Source of the DNA: Asticcacaulis sp. AC460
Lineage (GTDB): Bacteria; Pseudomonadota; Alphaproteobacteria; Caulobacterales; Caulobacteraceae
Direction of reading: 5' to 3'
NCBI RefSeq assembly: GCF_000495795.1
Contig: NZ_AWGD01000016.1
Location: forward strand, 62,001 to 126,000
DNA length: 64,000 nucleotides
Positions within the stretch are counted from its first letter, which is position 1. Each line of letters begins with the position of its first letter. Under the pieces are notes generated by a model, which saw nothing but the letters and a program-made list of their open reading frames with translations, had not been told where the DNA came from and ran no database searches. A program made the translations under genes and the position numbers. Below are positions 37,680-46,497 of the stretch, piece after piece.

Positions 37680-38846
37680 ATGAGCAAGCGTTGTTATTAC
37701 GAGGTTCTGGGTGTTGAGCGCACCGCCGATGAGGCGTCGCTCAAGGCCGCCTTCCGCAAGAAGGCGATGGAACACCATCCCGACCGCAACCAGGGTGACG
37801 CCGGCGCTGAAACGCGCTTCAAAGAGGTCAACGAGGCCTATGGCGTCCTGTCCGACGGCCAGAAGCGCGCCGCCTACGACCGCTACGGCCATGCCGGCAT
37901 GAACGGCCAGTCCGCAGGTGGCGGCGGCTTCCACGGCAATTCCCAGGGCTTCTCCAATGTCGAGGACATCTTCTCCGAGATGTTCGGCGATATCTTCGGC
38001 CAGCAGCGCCGCCCATCCGGTCCGCAGCGCGGCTCCGACGTCCGTTTCGACTACGAGATTTCCCTCGAGCAGGCCTATAAGGGCGCCGAGGTCGAGATCA
38101 CCGTCCCCACCACCTTTACCTGCGAGTCGTGCAAGGGCTCGGGCGCCAAGGCCGGCACCAAGCCGTCGACCTGCATGACCTGCGGCGGCCAGGGCCGCGT
38201 GCGCACCTCCAACGGTTTCTTCGCGGTCGAACGCAGTTGCCCGGCCTGTAACGGCCAGGGCAGCGTGATCAAGGACCCGTGCCCGGATTGCCGCGGCCAC
38301 GGCCAGGTCCGCCAGAACAAGACCATGAAGGTCAACATCCCGGCCGGCGTCGATGACGGCGCACGCATCCTGCTGCGCGGCGAAGGCCAGGCCGGTGGCA
38401 AGGGCGGCCCCAAGGGCGACCTGTATATCTTCCTGAGCGTCGCCGATCACGAAATTTTCGAGCGCGACGGCCTGGACCTGCATTGCTCGATCCCGGTGCC
38501 GATGACGACGGCCATCCTGGGCGGCGTGCTGGAAGTGCCGTGCCTGATGGGCGGCCAGAACTGCGACGGTCAGTGCAAGCTGGAGGTTACGGTTCCGGAA
38601 GGCGCCCAGACCAACCATAAGGTCAAGCTGAAGGGCCGCGGCATGCCGGGCCTGAATTCGAAGCAGAAGGGCGATCTGATCGTCGAGCTGTTCGTCGAGA
38701 CGCCGAAGCACCTGAATCCGCGCCAGAAGGAGCTGATGAAGGAGTTCGCGGCGATTTCGGAGGCGCAGTCCTATGCGCAATCCCAGGGCTTCATGCACAA
38801 GGCCCGCCGTTTCTGGGACGACATCACCGGCGCGGCAGCCCAATAA
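37680..38846 (+). CDS. dnaJ: Hsp40 co-chaperone DnaJ
   Basis: A 388-residue class I J-protein. Domains: the J domain with MEHHPDRNQGD (HPD triad near residue ~33), a Gly/Phe-rich linker (~78-120), four zinc-binding CxxCxGxG repeats (CESCKGSGAK, CMTCGGQGRV, CPACNGQGSV, CPDCRGHGQV), and the C-terminal substrate-binding beta domains. It stimulates DnaK ATPase activity and delivers clients. A short hairpin follows dnaK, and dapB is 101 bp downstream on the same strand. Confidence 0.99.
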   Translation: MSKRCYYEVLGVERTADEASLKAAFRKKAMEHHPDRNQGDAGAETRFKEVNEAYGVLSDGQKRAAYDRYGHAGMNGQSAGGGGFHGNSQGFSNVEDIFSEMFGDIFGQQRRPSGPQRGSDVRFDYEISLEQAYKGAEVEITVPTTFTCESCKGSGAKAGTKPSTCMTCGGQGRVRTSNGFFAVERSCPACNGQGSVIKDPCPDCRGHGQVRQNKTMKVNIPAGVDDGARILLRGEGQAGGKGGPKGDLYIFLSVADHEIFERDGLDLHCSIPVPMTTAILGGVLEVPCLMGGQNCDGQCKLEVTVPEGAQTNHKVKLKGRGMPGLNSKQKGDLIVELFVETPKHLNPRQKELMKEFAAISEAQSYAQSQGFMHKARRFWDDITGAAAQ

Positions 38847-38947
38847 GGGCCGGATTGGAAAATAAAAAAGCAGGTTCGGAGATTCGTCTTGACCTGACGG
38901 TGACTTGCCCTATCGGTCGAAACCCGGATTTCGAGGAGACTTCGATC

Positions 38948-39703
38948 ATGGCCGCACCCGTCACCCGTTTTGCCATTAACGGCTACAAGGGCCGCATGGG
39001 CGTGGCCGTGGCAAAAGTGCTGGATCAGGCCAAACATCCAGTTTCCGCGAAGTATGAAAAGGGCGACATGTTCGACCTGACGCGCACCGACGCGGTGATC
39101 GACTTTTCGTCCCCCGAAGCGTCTCTGTCCCTGCTCGAAGCCTGCGCCGGCGAAGGCCTGGCGCGTCCGCGTCCCCTGGTCCATGTTATCGGCTCCACTG
39201 GCTTTACGCCGGAACAGCGCGACGAACTGATTCGCTTTGCCGACGAGGTGGTGATCATCCAGTCGGGAAATTTTTCCTTAGGCGTCAATCTGTTAATGGG
39301 CCTGCTGAAGCAGGCCGCCGCCCGCTTGGCCGCCGAAGATTGGGACATCGAGATCGTCGAGGCCCACCACAGGCGAAAGGTCGACGCCCCGTCAGGCACG
39401 GCCCTGATGCTGGGCGAGGCGGCGGCCTACGGCCGTAACGTCCGCCTGGACGAGGTCAAGGTGGCAGCGCGTGACGGAATTACCGCCGCGCGGCGGGCGG
39501 GCGATATCGGCTTTTCGGTGATCCGTGGCGGCGGCATTGTCGGTGAACACAGCGCCGTGCTGGCGTCGGAGGACGAGATCCTGACTTTGTCGCACTCGGC
39601 GCGGGACCGTACGCTGTTTGCCCGCGGCGCTATCCAGGCCGCTTTGTGGGGCCGCACCCAAAAAGCCGGCTTCTACGACATGCAGGATGTGCTGGGGCTT
39701 TAA
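38948..39703 (+). CDS. dapB: 4-hydroxy-tetrahydrodipicolinate reductase
   Basis: A 251-residue enzyme of lysine and diaminopimelate synthesis, reducing dihydrodipicolinate with NAD(P)H. The Rossmann motif reads FAINGYKGRMG, and the substrate-binding and catalytic signature EAHHRRKVDAPSGTA (residues ~140-155) is intact. VIDFSSPEA and GIVGEHSAV are also typical. ATG 38948 with GAGGAG upstream is better than the in-frame upstream starts. It is short for the family by some 15-20 residues in the N-terminal domain, which is usual in Alphaproteobacteria. Confidence 0.95.
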   Translation: MAAPVTRFAINGYKGRMGVAVAKVLDQAKHPVSAKYEKGDMFDLTRTDAVIDFSSPEASLSLLEACAGEGLARPRPLVHVIGSTGFTPEQRDELIRFADEVVIIQSGNFSLGVNLLMGLLKQAAARLAAEDWDIEIVEAHHRRKVDAPSGTALMLGEAAAYGRNVRLDEVKVAARDGITAARRAGDIGFSVIRGGGIVGEHSAVLASEDEILTLSHSARDRTLFARGAIQAALWGRTQKAGFYDMQDVLGL

Positions 39704-39705
39704 GC

Positions 39706-39924
39706 CTATTCGACGTCGCTGCCGTCACCATACTCGATCAAATCCGCCGGCTCGCAATGCAGCGCTCGGCACAGCGCATCCAAGGTCTTCAACCGCAACG
39801 CCATGGCCTTCTGGTCGCGTAATATCTCCAGGTCCCGCACGGAAATCCCCGTCCGGTCCGACAGTTCCACGATCGACAACCGCCGCCGCGCCAGTATCTC
39901 AGCAATTTTAATCCGAATGGCCAT
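39706..39924 (-). CDS. XRE-family HTH regulator, YozG type
   Basis: A 72-residue protein that is little more than one helix-turn-helix (LARRRLSIVELSDRTGISVRDLEILRDQKAM), ending in CEPADLIEYGDG. The layout matches small YozG-like regulators that are coded next to DUF2975 membrane proteins. It follows the DUF2975 gene by only 2 bp and converges on dapB. Autoregulation of the pair is likely by analogy. Confidence 0.88.
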   Translation of the reverse strand: MAIRIKIAEILARRRLSIVELSDRTGISVRDLEILRDQKAMALRLKTLDALCRALHCEPADLIEYGDGSDVE

Positions 39925-39926
39925 GG

Positions 39927-40448
39927 TCAGATCGTCAAATCCGCTTCGCGGCGCAACCGGGCGCCTTCCTTGAACACCTCGGCCAGCACGAACACCACCA
40001 GCACCGAGAACCAGGTCGTCACCGCCCGCAAGCCATAGACCGGCTCAAAATGGAGCTGGAACATGCCCTCGGCGAACAGCCGCACGACATAGCCGAACAC
40101 TTCCAGTCCCCCCAAGCCGAACCCGATCCAGCGCAAACGGCGGGTGTTGTCGCGATGGAAGACATCGCCCTCGGCCAGGGTCTGGAACACCTGGCGCGTC
40201 CAGCGCATGATCATCAGATACCCAGTCAGCGACAAGGCCACGGCGAGGAACATCGCCGCCTGGGAACCGGCGCTCAGGGCCGTGTTGATGTTCATCTGGC
40301 GGACGACTTCGGCGGCGATATTGGGCACCACCAGCACGCAGATCGCCGCCAGCACGAAGATGAAGATGATGGCGAACAGCCCGAAATAGACGACGTCGAG
40401 CGCCGTCTTCAGCAGGCTGGAAATTGACCGCGGCCCGAGAAATCGCAT
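39927..40448 (-). CDS. DUF2975-family membrane protein
   Basis: A 173-residue protein with four hydrophobic segments (about 15-40, 60-85, 105-125, 135-155). GDVFHRDNTRRLRWIGFGL is the DUF2975 signature. AAGGG lies 7 bp before ATG 40448. Upstream in-frame ATGs exist but would run into the rdgB leader. DUF2975 proteins are coded next to tiny XRE regulators, as here. Function unknown, although some are suspected to sense membrane or stress signals. Confidence 0.85.
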   Translation of the reverse strand: MRFLGPRSISSLLKTALDVVYFGLFAIIFIFVLAAICVLVVPNIAAEVVRQMNINTALSAGSQAAMFLAVALSLTGYLMIMRWTRQVFQTLAEGDVFHRDNTRRLRWIGFGLGGLEVFGYVVRLFAEGMFQLHFEPVYGLRAVTTWFSVLVVFVLAEVFKEGARLRREADLTI

Positions 40449-40539
40449 GGACAGACCCTTTTCACGAACTTTCCTTTTCCCAAGTTCCCGGCGAAAAAAC
40501 AACCTTTTCATTTGAACCCAATGGGATACAAGGCACGCC

Positions 40540-41154
40540 ATGAGCCTCTCCCTGATCCCCGGTCAGAAACTGATCGCCGCCACTCACAATCCCGGCAAGG
40601 CGCGGGAGATTTCCGCGCTGCTGGACGGTCGTTTCGAGATCCTGACCGCCGCATCGCTGAACCTGCCGGAACCCGACGAGACCGAGGTCAGCTTTATCGG
40701 CAACGCCATCCTGAAAGCCCGCCACGCCGCCACCCGGGCCGGCATGACGGCGCTGGCCGACGATTCCGGCCTGAGCATTGCCGCGCTGAACGGCGATCCC
40801 GGCGTCTACAGCGCGCGCTGGGCCGGTCCCGACAAGGACTTTACCCGCGCCGGCGAGGTCATTGGCCATAAGCTGCGCAAGGCGCGCGAAGAGCTGGGCG
40901 ACGCCTTTACCTTGAAGGCCTGGTTCACCTGCGCCCTGGCTGTGGCCTGGCCGGAAGGCCCGGCGGCGGTCTTTGAAGGCGTGATCCACGGCGAGATCGT
41001 TTTGCCCGGCCGTGGCGACAAGGGCTTCGGCTACGACCCGATCTTCCGTCCGGACGGTTACGACGTGACCTTCGGCGAGATGGACCCTGAGGCCAAGGAC
41101 GCCATCAGCCACCGCCATCTGGCCTTCGAACAACTGCGGGCGGCCCTGTTTTGA
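40540..41154 (+). CDS. rdgB: Non-canonical purine NTP pyrophosphatase
   Basis: A 204-residue Ham1/RdgB-family enzyme. It hydrolyses dITP, XTP and related nucleotides to monophosphates, preventing their incorporation into nucleic acids. Family motifs: ATHNPGKAREI (residues ~14-24), LADDSGLSIAALNGDPGVYSARW, and the C-terminal FGYDPIFRPDGYDVTFGEM and SHRHLAF. The stop overlaps the next start (TTGA), so hemW is translationally coupled. The rdgB-hemW order is standard. Confidence 0.96.
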   Translation: MSLSLIPGQKLIAATHNPGKAREISALLDGRFEILTAASLNLPEPDETEVSFIGNAILKARHAATRAGMTALADDSGLSIAALNGDPGVYSARWAGPDKDFTRAGEVIGHKLRKAREELGDAFTLKAWFTCALAVAWPEGPAAVFEGVIHGEIVLPGRGDKGFGYDPIFRPDGYDVTFGEMDPEAKDAISHRHLAFEQLRAALF

Positions 41155-42284
41155 GCACCCCGCCGGTCGCGCTTTACGTCCACTGGCCCTACTGTTCGCG
41201 TATCTGTCCCTATTGCGATTTCAACGTCACGCGCGATCGCGGCCAGGCTTCCCAGCGCACCCTGTTTGACGCCATCCTGACCGACCTGAAAACCCAGGCA
41301 GCCCTCACCGGCCCCCGCCACCTGGTCAGCCTCTTTTTCGGCGGCGGCACCCCGTCCCTTTTGCCACCCGACTGGACCGCCGAGCTGATCACCACAGCGA
41401 AACAGCTCTTTCCGTCCACGGACGATATCGAAATTACCCTGGAAGCCAACCCGACCGACGCCGAAATCGCCCGCTATCGCGGTTTCCGCGACGCAGGCAT
41501 CAACCGGCTGTCCCTTGGCGTCCAATCCCTCAATGACGAAGCGCTGAAATTCCTCGGCCGCAACCATTCCGCCCGCGAAGCCATCACCGGCATCGAAGTC
41601 GCCCAATCCGTATTCGGACGGGTCTCACTCGACCTGATCTATGCCCGCCCCGGCCAAGCCACGACAGACTGGCGCGACGAACTGACCCGTGCAGCCGCAC
41701 TCGGCATCGAACATATCTCGCCCTATCAACTGACGATCGAACAGACCACCACTTTCGGCCGGGCTGTGCGCCGTGGCCTGTGGTCACCGCCCGATCAGGA
41801 CTTGGCCGAAGCCTTCTATTTCGAAACCCAGGACACCCTGGAAGGCCTCGGCTTCGAAGCCTACGAAGTCTCCAACCACGCCCGCGGACCCAGGGCCCAG
41901 GCGATGCACAATATCCATATCTGGCGCGGTGTCGACTATATCGGTATCGGCCCCGGCGCCCACGGCCGCCTGACCCTGAACGGCGTGCGCCACGCCACTA
42001 CCGCCCTGTCAGACTTGAAAGCCTACACCGCCCGCGTCTACGACAACGGCATCGGCCACGACAGCGAGGACTTCACACCCCTCGAAACCGAAGAAGAAGC
42101 CGCCATGCTAGGACTGCGCATGGCTGAGGGCGTGGCGCTGAACCGCTTCATCCTCCTGGATTTGCCGGCCAAAGCCGTCCCTTTGATCGAGGATGGATTC
42201 ATGGACCTGACCCCGACCCACCTGCGCGCCACGCCGAAAGGTCGCGTCCTGCTTGACAGACTATTGCTTGAGCTTTTGTCCTAA
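41151..42284 (+). CDS. hemW: Heme chaperone / radical SAM protein HemW
   Basis: A 377-residue HemN-like radical SAM protein. The iron-sulfur motif is YCSRICPYCDFN (CxxxCxxC near residue 15), followed by SLFFGGGTPSLLPP, LEANPTD, GINRLSLGVQSLND and SPYQLTIE, as expected for HemW. HemW carries heme to target enzymes such as respiratory oxidases and does not oxidise coproporphyrinogen. The start is TTG 41151, overlapping the rdgB stop. A repeat element lies between its stop and rsmI. Confidence 0.94.
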   Translation: MSTPPVALYVHWPYCSRICPYCDFNVTRDRGQASQRTLFDAILTDLKTQAALTGPRHLVSLFFGGGTPSLLPPDWTAELITTAKQLFPSTDDIEITLEANPTDAEIARYRGFRDAGINRLSLGVQSLNDEALKFLGRNHSAREAITGIEVAQSVFGRVSLDLIYARPGQATTDWRDELTRAAALGIEHISPYQLTIEQTTTFGRAVRRGLWSPPDQDLAEAFYFETQDTLEGLGFEAYEVSNHARGPRAQAMHNIHIWRGVDYIGIGPGAHGRLTLNGVRHATTALSDLKAYTARVYDNGIGHDSEDFTPLETEEEAAMLGLRMAEGVALNRFILLDLPAKAVPLIEDGFMDLTPTHLRATPKGRVLLDRLLLELLS

Positions 42285-42301
42285 GAGATTATTAGTTTGC
42301 T

Positions 42302-42435
42302 TACTTCTCCCGCCCCGTTTACGGGGAGGGGGGACCGCGAAGCGGTGGGAGGGGCTTACCGTCAGTGGAATTACCCCTTCCGTCTCATGGCTTCGCCATG
42401 ATCCACCTCCCCCGTAAACAGGGGAGGAGAAGTAT
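42302..42435. repeat. Inverted-repeat element between hemW and rsmI
   Basis: The left end (TACTTCTCCCGCCCCGTTTA, 42302-42321, continuing to 42330) and the right end (CCTCCCCCGTAAACAGGGGA.., to 42435) are imperfect inverted repeats. The middle carries short palindromes such as ACCGCGAAGCGGT and CATGGCTTCGCCATG. Elements with this GAAGCGGTGGGAGGGG core are frequent between genes in Caulobacteraceae. It has no coding capacity and may act as a transcript-end structure. Confidence 0.78.
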
Positions 42436-42457
42436 TTCACATCTTCTCAATCGGCCC

Positions 42458-43315
42458 ATGGAATCCCTGTTCGCTCCACCGCCCAAACCCGTCAGCCCCG
42501 GCCTCTACATCGTGGCCACGCCGATCGGGAACCTGCGCGACATCACCCTGCGCGCGCTGGACGTGCTGCGCGCCGCCGATGTTGTCCTGGCCGAGGACAC
42601 GCGCGTCGCCGCCAAACTGCTCTCCGCCTACGACCTGAAAAAAAAGCTGATCCGCTACGACGACCACGCTGGTCCGCAGGTCGTACCCGAAATCCTCGAT
42701 CGCCTGCGCAGCGGCCAGATCATCGCCCAGATTTCCGACGCCGGCACGCCGCTGATCTCCGACCCCGGCTTCCGCCTGGTCGAAGCCGCCCGCGACGCCG
42801 GCGCCGCCATCCACCCGATCCCAGGCGCCAGCAGCGTCCTGGCGGCTTTATGTCTAGCCGGACTACCGACCGATCGCTTCATGTTCGCCGGCTTCATGCC
42901 GGTCAAATCGGGCGCCCGCCAGACTTTCTTAAGCGAGTTCGTCAGCCTACGGACGACCCTGGTTTTCTTCGAAACCGGCCCCAGAGTCCACGATGCCCTG
43001 ACCGACATGGCGGCCGTGCTCGGCGACCGTGACGCCTGCGTCTGCCGCGAACTGACCAAGCTCTACGAGACCGGACACCGCGGCACGCTCTCTAACCTGG
43101 CCGCCGACCCCAAGCTTCAGGAACCCAAGGGCGAGATCGTCATCGTCGTCGCCCCTCCGGCCGAAGAAAAACCATCGGCCGAGTCGCTTGAAGACGCCCT
43201 GAAACTGGCCTTGGAGCACTACTCACCGTCGGATGCCGCCAAACAACTGGCCGATGTCTTTGGCCTGCCGCGCAAGGTGATCTACCAGAAGGCCCTGGAG
43301 CTGAAAGGCAAATGA
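42458..43315 (+). CDS. rsmI: 16S rRNA 2'-O-ribose methyltransferase (C1402)
   Basis: A 285-residue SAM-dependent methyltransferase of the tetrapyrrole methylase fold. Signatures: VATPIGNLRDITLRAL (residues ~20-35), AEDTRVA, SDAGTPLISDPGFRLV and GAMPPVK-like AGFMPVKSGARQ. It methylates the ribose at C1402 of 16S rRNA in the decoding centre. ATG 42458 matches the family N-terminus; the upstream in-frame region belongs to a repeat. The stop overlaps yraN (ATGA). Confidence 0.95.
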   Translation: MESLFAPPPKPVSPGLYIVATPIGNLRDITLRALDVLRAADVVLAEDTRVAAKLLSAYDLKKKLIRYDDHAGPQVVPEILDRLRSGQIIAQISDAGTPLISDPGFRLVEAARDAGAAIHPIPGASSVLAALCLAGLPTDRFMFAGFMPVKSGARQTFLSEFVSLRTTLVFFETGPRVHDALTDMAAVLGDRDACVCRELTKLYETGHRGTLSNLAADPKLQEPKGEIVIVVAPPAEEKPSAESLEDALKLALEHYSPSDAAKQLADVFGLPRKVIYQKALELKGK

Positions 43316-43689
43316 ACCGCAGTCTCCGGGGTCTCAAGGCACGTAAATCCGGCCGCCTGGCCGAATATGTCGCCATGATCCACCTGATGCTGAAAGGCTA
43401 CCGCATCCTCGGTTTCCGTCTGAAAACCCCGCAAGGCGAGATCGACATCCTGGCGCGCAAGGGCAGCCGCTTGGCCGTCATCGAGGTCAAGCAGCGCCAA
43501 CTGCACGAGGACGCCGCCATCGCCGTCTCCTCGCTCCAGCAGCACCGCCTGTGGCAGGCCGGCCTGGCCCTGCAGCAGACCCGGCCGTCGTTGCGCCATC
43601 TCGACCTCAGCATCGACCTCTACACGGTGGCGCCGGGCCGATGGCCGGTGCACATCATCAACGCTTTCGAGACCATCGAACGCTTTTGA
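43312..43689 (+). CDS. yraN: YraN/UPF0102 endonuclease-like protein
   Basis: A 125-residue protein. The family motif GEIDILARKGSRLAVIEVKQR contains the D-(E)xK catalytic core of restriction-like nucleases (Glu-Asp in GEID and Glu-x-Lys in IEVK), and AEYVA(M)IHL with LKGYRIL precedes it. UPF0102 members are often coded with rsmI and near recombination or repair genes, and may act in Holliday-junction or DNA processing; this is not settled. It overlaps rsmI by 4 bp. Confidence 0.92.
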   Translation: MNRSLRGLKARKSGRLAEYVAMIHLMLKGYRILGFRLKTPQGEIDILARKGSRLAVIEVKQRQLHEDAAIAVSSLQQHRLWQAGLALQQTRPSLRHLDLSIDLYTVAPGRWPVHIINAFETIERF

Positions 43690-43746
43690 GCTTGCGCTGC
43701 CGCACCTCACGCCACATATCACGGCGGAACAGCACAGGAAGCCGCC

Positions 43747-44694
43747 ATGACCCTACGCGTTGCCGTCCAGATGGATCCGATCGAGAAGATCAACATCGCC
43801 TCGGACACCACCTTCCTGCTGATGATGGCGGCCCAGGATCGCGGCCATGAACTCTGGGTCTACGAACCGCAGCACCTGACCCTGGAAGACGGCCGTGTCT
43901 CGGCCCGCGGGCGCAAGGTCACCCTGCGTCCCGTCAAGGGCAACCACGTCACGGCCGGCGATTATCAAAAGCTCGATCTCCTCGACGATATCGACGTCGT
44001 CCTGATGCGCCAGGATCCGCCCTTTGACATCGCCTACATCACCGCCACCTATTTTCTCGAAACCATCCACCCGAAGACCCTGGTGGTCAACAACCCGACC
44101 TCGGTCCGCGATGCGCCGGAGAAGCTGCTGGCCACCCGTTTCGAAGGCCTGCAACCGCCTACCATCGTCTCGTCGGACTTCGAAGCGCTGAACGAGTTTT
44201 TCGAGCGCCACGGCGATTGTATCCTGAAACCCCTGCACGGCGCCGCCGGCAACGGCATCATCAAGCTGAAGGCTGGTGACCGCAACCTCGACTCCCTGGT
44301 TGAGCTGTTCGGAAATATCAGCCGCGAACCGGTCATCCTGCAGAAGTTCATCCCGGCGGTCAGCGCCGGCGACAAGCGCATCATCCTGATCGACGGTGAA
44401 ATCGCCGGCGGCATCAACCGCGTCCCGGCCGAAGGCGGCATCCGCTCGAACCTGCGCGTCGGCGGCCGTGCCGAGCCCCTGGTCCTGACCGACCGCGATC
44501 GCGAAATCTGCGAACGGCTGAAACCCGTCCTGAAAGAGAAGGAACTTATGTTCGTCGGCATCGACGTCATCGGCGACTACTTGACCGAAATCAACGTCAC
44601 CTCACCCACGGGCGCGGTACAGCTCAAGGCCTTCGAGGGCATCGATGTCGGGGTGACGCTTTGGGAACGGATTGAGGCCAAACGGGCCTCGTGA
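43747..44694 (+). CDS. gshB: Glutathione synthetase
   Basis: A 315-residue ATP-grasp ligase joining gamma-glutamylcysteine and glycine. It starts [19 protein letters not shown], the hallmark N-terminus. ATP-grasp and substrate motifs follow: [68 protein letters not shown] and [17 protein letters not shown]. Glutathione is the main thiol buffer of Proteobacteria. The gene lies 57 bp after yraN, and the rsmI-yraN-gshB run is conserved in Alphaproteobacteria. Confidence 0.97.
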   Translation: MTLRVAVQMDPIEKINIASDTTFLLMMAAQDRGHELWVYEPQHLTLEDGRVSARGRKVTLRPVKGNHVTAGDYQKLDLLDDIDVVLMRQDPPFDIAYITATYFLETIHPKTLVVNNPTSVRDAPEKLLATRFEGLQPPTIVSSDFEALNEFFERHGDCILKPLHGAAGNGIIKLKAGDRNLDSLVELFGNISREPVILQKFIPAVSAGDKRIILIDGEIAGGINRVPAEGGIRSNLRVGGRAEPLVLTDRDREICERLKPVLKEKELMFVGIDVIGDYLTEINVTSPTGAVQLKAFEGIDVGVTLWERIEAKRAS

Positions 44695-44883
44695 AGACCG
44701 GCGTTACCGTCGCAAAAGTGTTAATAATCCGTATCTTGCGGAAATTTGACGAACGCTAAAAACCGTGTTTTCGGTTTTGTTTGCATTTTGTTCTTGATTT
44801 GTCTCAAACTCTGCCTTAGCTTGTGGATAATTTCGCATGCGTACCCTAGGTCTAGAGTTTTTCCCCCATCAGGAACACAAGAT

Positions 44884-46440
44884 ATGCCCGCCAGGATCAC
44901 CACCGTCGCTTTCGAAGGGGCAGAAGCGCGACGGGTTGAAGCCGAGGTGGTGCTGACCAAGGGACCGGTCGCCTTCTCGGTCGTTGGCCTCGGTGACAAG
45001 GCCGTAGCCGAAAGCCGCGAACGCGTCCGCGGCGCCTTTGCCGGTGTCGGCCTTTCGCTGCCCGGCGGCAAACGCATCGTCGCCAACCTGTCGCCGGCCG
45101 ATCTGCCCAAGGAAGGCACCCATTTCGACTTGCCCATCGCCTTGGCCATGTTGATCGTCATGGGCGTCCTTCCGGAGGATGCGCTCAACGACTATGTCGT
45201 CATCGGCGAACTGAAGCTGGACGGCAGCATCGCACCGGTGGCTGGCGCCTTGCCCGCCGCGATCGCCGCCTCCGGTTTCGGCATGGGCCTGATCTGTCCC
45301 CACGACAACGGCCCCGAAGCCGCCTGGGCCGGCGATTGCAAAATCCTTGCGCCGCGCTCCATCATCGCCCTGATCAACCACTTCAAGGGCCATTTTGTGC
45401 TGGAAGCCCCGGTGCGCGGCGAACGCGCCGCGCCTGCCAAGGTCAAGGATCTGAACGAGGTCAAGGGCCAGGAGGTGCCGAAACGCGCTCTGGAAATCGC
45501 TGCGGCCGGCGGTCACAACCTGCTCTTCGTCGGTCCGCCGGGTTCCGGCAAGTCGATGCTGGCCCAGCGCCTGCCGGGTATCCTGCCATCTATGTCGAAC
45601 CTCGAACTGCTGGAAACCTCGCAGGTCTGGTCGATGGCCGGGCTGATCGCGCGCGGCGAACTGACCAATGAGCGACCGTTTCGGGCGCCGCACCATTCCG
45701 CGTCCATGGCCGCCCTGACCGGCGGCGGTACGCGGGCAAAACCAGGAGAAATGTCACTGGCGCACAATGGCGTGCTGTTCCTGGACGAACTGCCCGAATT
45801 CTCGCCACAAGCCCTCGACTCGCTGCGCCAACCGCTGGAAACCAACGAGATCGTCGTCGCCCGCGCCAATCACCACATCAAGTACCCGGCCCGGGTCCAG
45901 TTGGTGGCTGCGATGAATCCGTGCAAATGCGGCCATGGTGGTGTCGGCCGGGGCTCCTGCGGCAAGGCGCCGCGCTGCCTCAAGGACTATCAGGGCCGAG
46001 TGTCGGGACCGTTGATGGATCGCATCGACCTGCAGATCGACGTTCCGGCGGTCACCGCCATGGATATGGCCTTGCCGGCACCGGCCGAAGGCACCCGTGA
46101 AGTCCGCGCCCGCGTCGAAGCCGCCCGCCAGCTTCAGGCGCAGCGCGCCCACCGCCTGGACCTCGCGCCCGGCAATGCGCTGAACGCCACCGCCCACGGT
46201 GCGGGCCTTGAACAGATCTGTGATCTGGACCCCACCGCCAAGGCGTTGATGACCCAGGCGGCGCAGCAGACTGGCCTTTCGGCGCGCGGCTGGACGCGCA
46301 CCCTGCGGCTGGCGCGGACCATTGCCGATCTGGAATTGTCGGGATCCGTTTTGCGCCGCCATGTCGCCGAAGCCCTGGTCTATCGCCGGACGGGGCCGAT
46401 GAATGAGGATGCCGCCAGGACGACATTCGCTGCCACCTGA
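44884..46440 (+). CDS. comM: ComM/YifB Mg-chelatase-like AAA+ ATPase
   Basis: A 518-residue protein read from ATG 44884 (MPARITTVAFEGAEA). The N-terminal ~190 residues are the ChlI-like S5-fold domain (GDKAVAESRERVRGA, NLSPADLPKEGTHFDLPIA). The AAA+ core carries Walker A GPPGSGKS, Walker B LFLDELPEF and the sensor MNPCKCG. The C-terminal winged part ends GWTRTLRLARTIADLE. ComM promotes branch migration during recombination of imported DNA. A longer upstream frame is open but AT-rich and unlikely to be translated. Confidence 0.95.
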   Translation: MPARITTVAFEGAEARRVEAEVVLTKGPVAFSVVGLGDKAVAESRERVRGAFAGVGLSLPGGKRIVANLSPADLPKEGTHFDLPIALAMLIVMGVLPEDALNDYVVIGELKLDGSIAPVAGALPAAIAASGFGMGLICPHDNGPEAAWAGDCKILAPRSIIALINHFKGHFVLEAPVRGERAAPAKVKDLNEVKGQEVPKRALEIAAAGGHNLLFVGPPGSGKSMLAQRLPGILPSMSNLELLETSQVWSMAGLIARGELTNERPFRAPHHSASMAALTGGGTRAKPGEMSLAHNGVLFLDELPEFSPQALDSLRQPLETNEIVVARANHHIKYPARVQLVAAMNPCKCGHGGVGRGSCGKAPRCLKDYQGRVSGPLMDRIDLQIDVPAVTAMDMALPAPAEGTREVRARVEAARQLQAQRAHRLDLAPGNALNATAHGAGLEQICDLDPTAKALMTQAAQQTGLSARGWTRTLRLARTIADLELSGSVLRRHVAEALVYRRTGPMNEDAARTTFAAT

Positions 46441-46445
46441 TGCGA

Positions 46446-46482
46446 GGTTGTCCGGCGGGTAAGTCTCGCCCGCCGGACAACC
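46446..46482. terminator. Strong hairpin between comM and the RTX gene
   Basis: A perfect 14-bp stem (GGTTGTCCGGCGGG / CCCGCCGGACAACC) with a 9-nt loop, 6 bp after the comM stop and 16 bp before the convergent RTX gene's end. No U-tract follows on either strand. It most likely separates two convergent transcripts. Confidence 0.65.
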
Positions 46483-46497
46483 GTCATGCCTGAGGCC

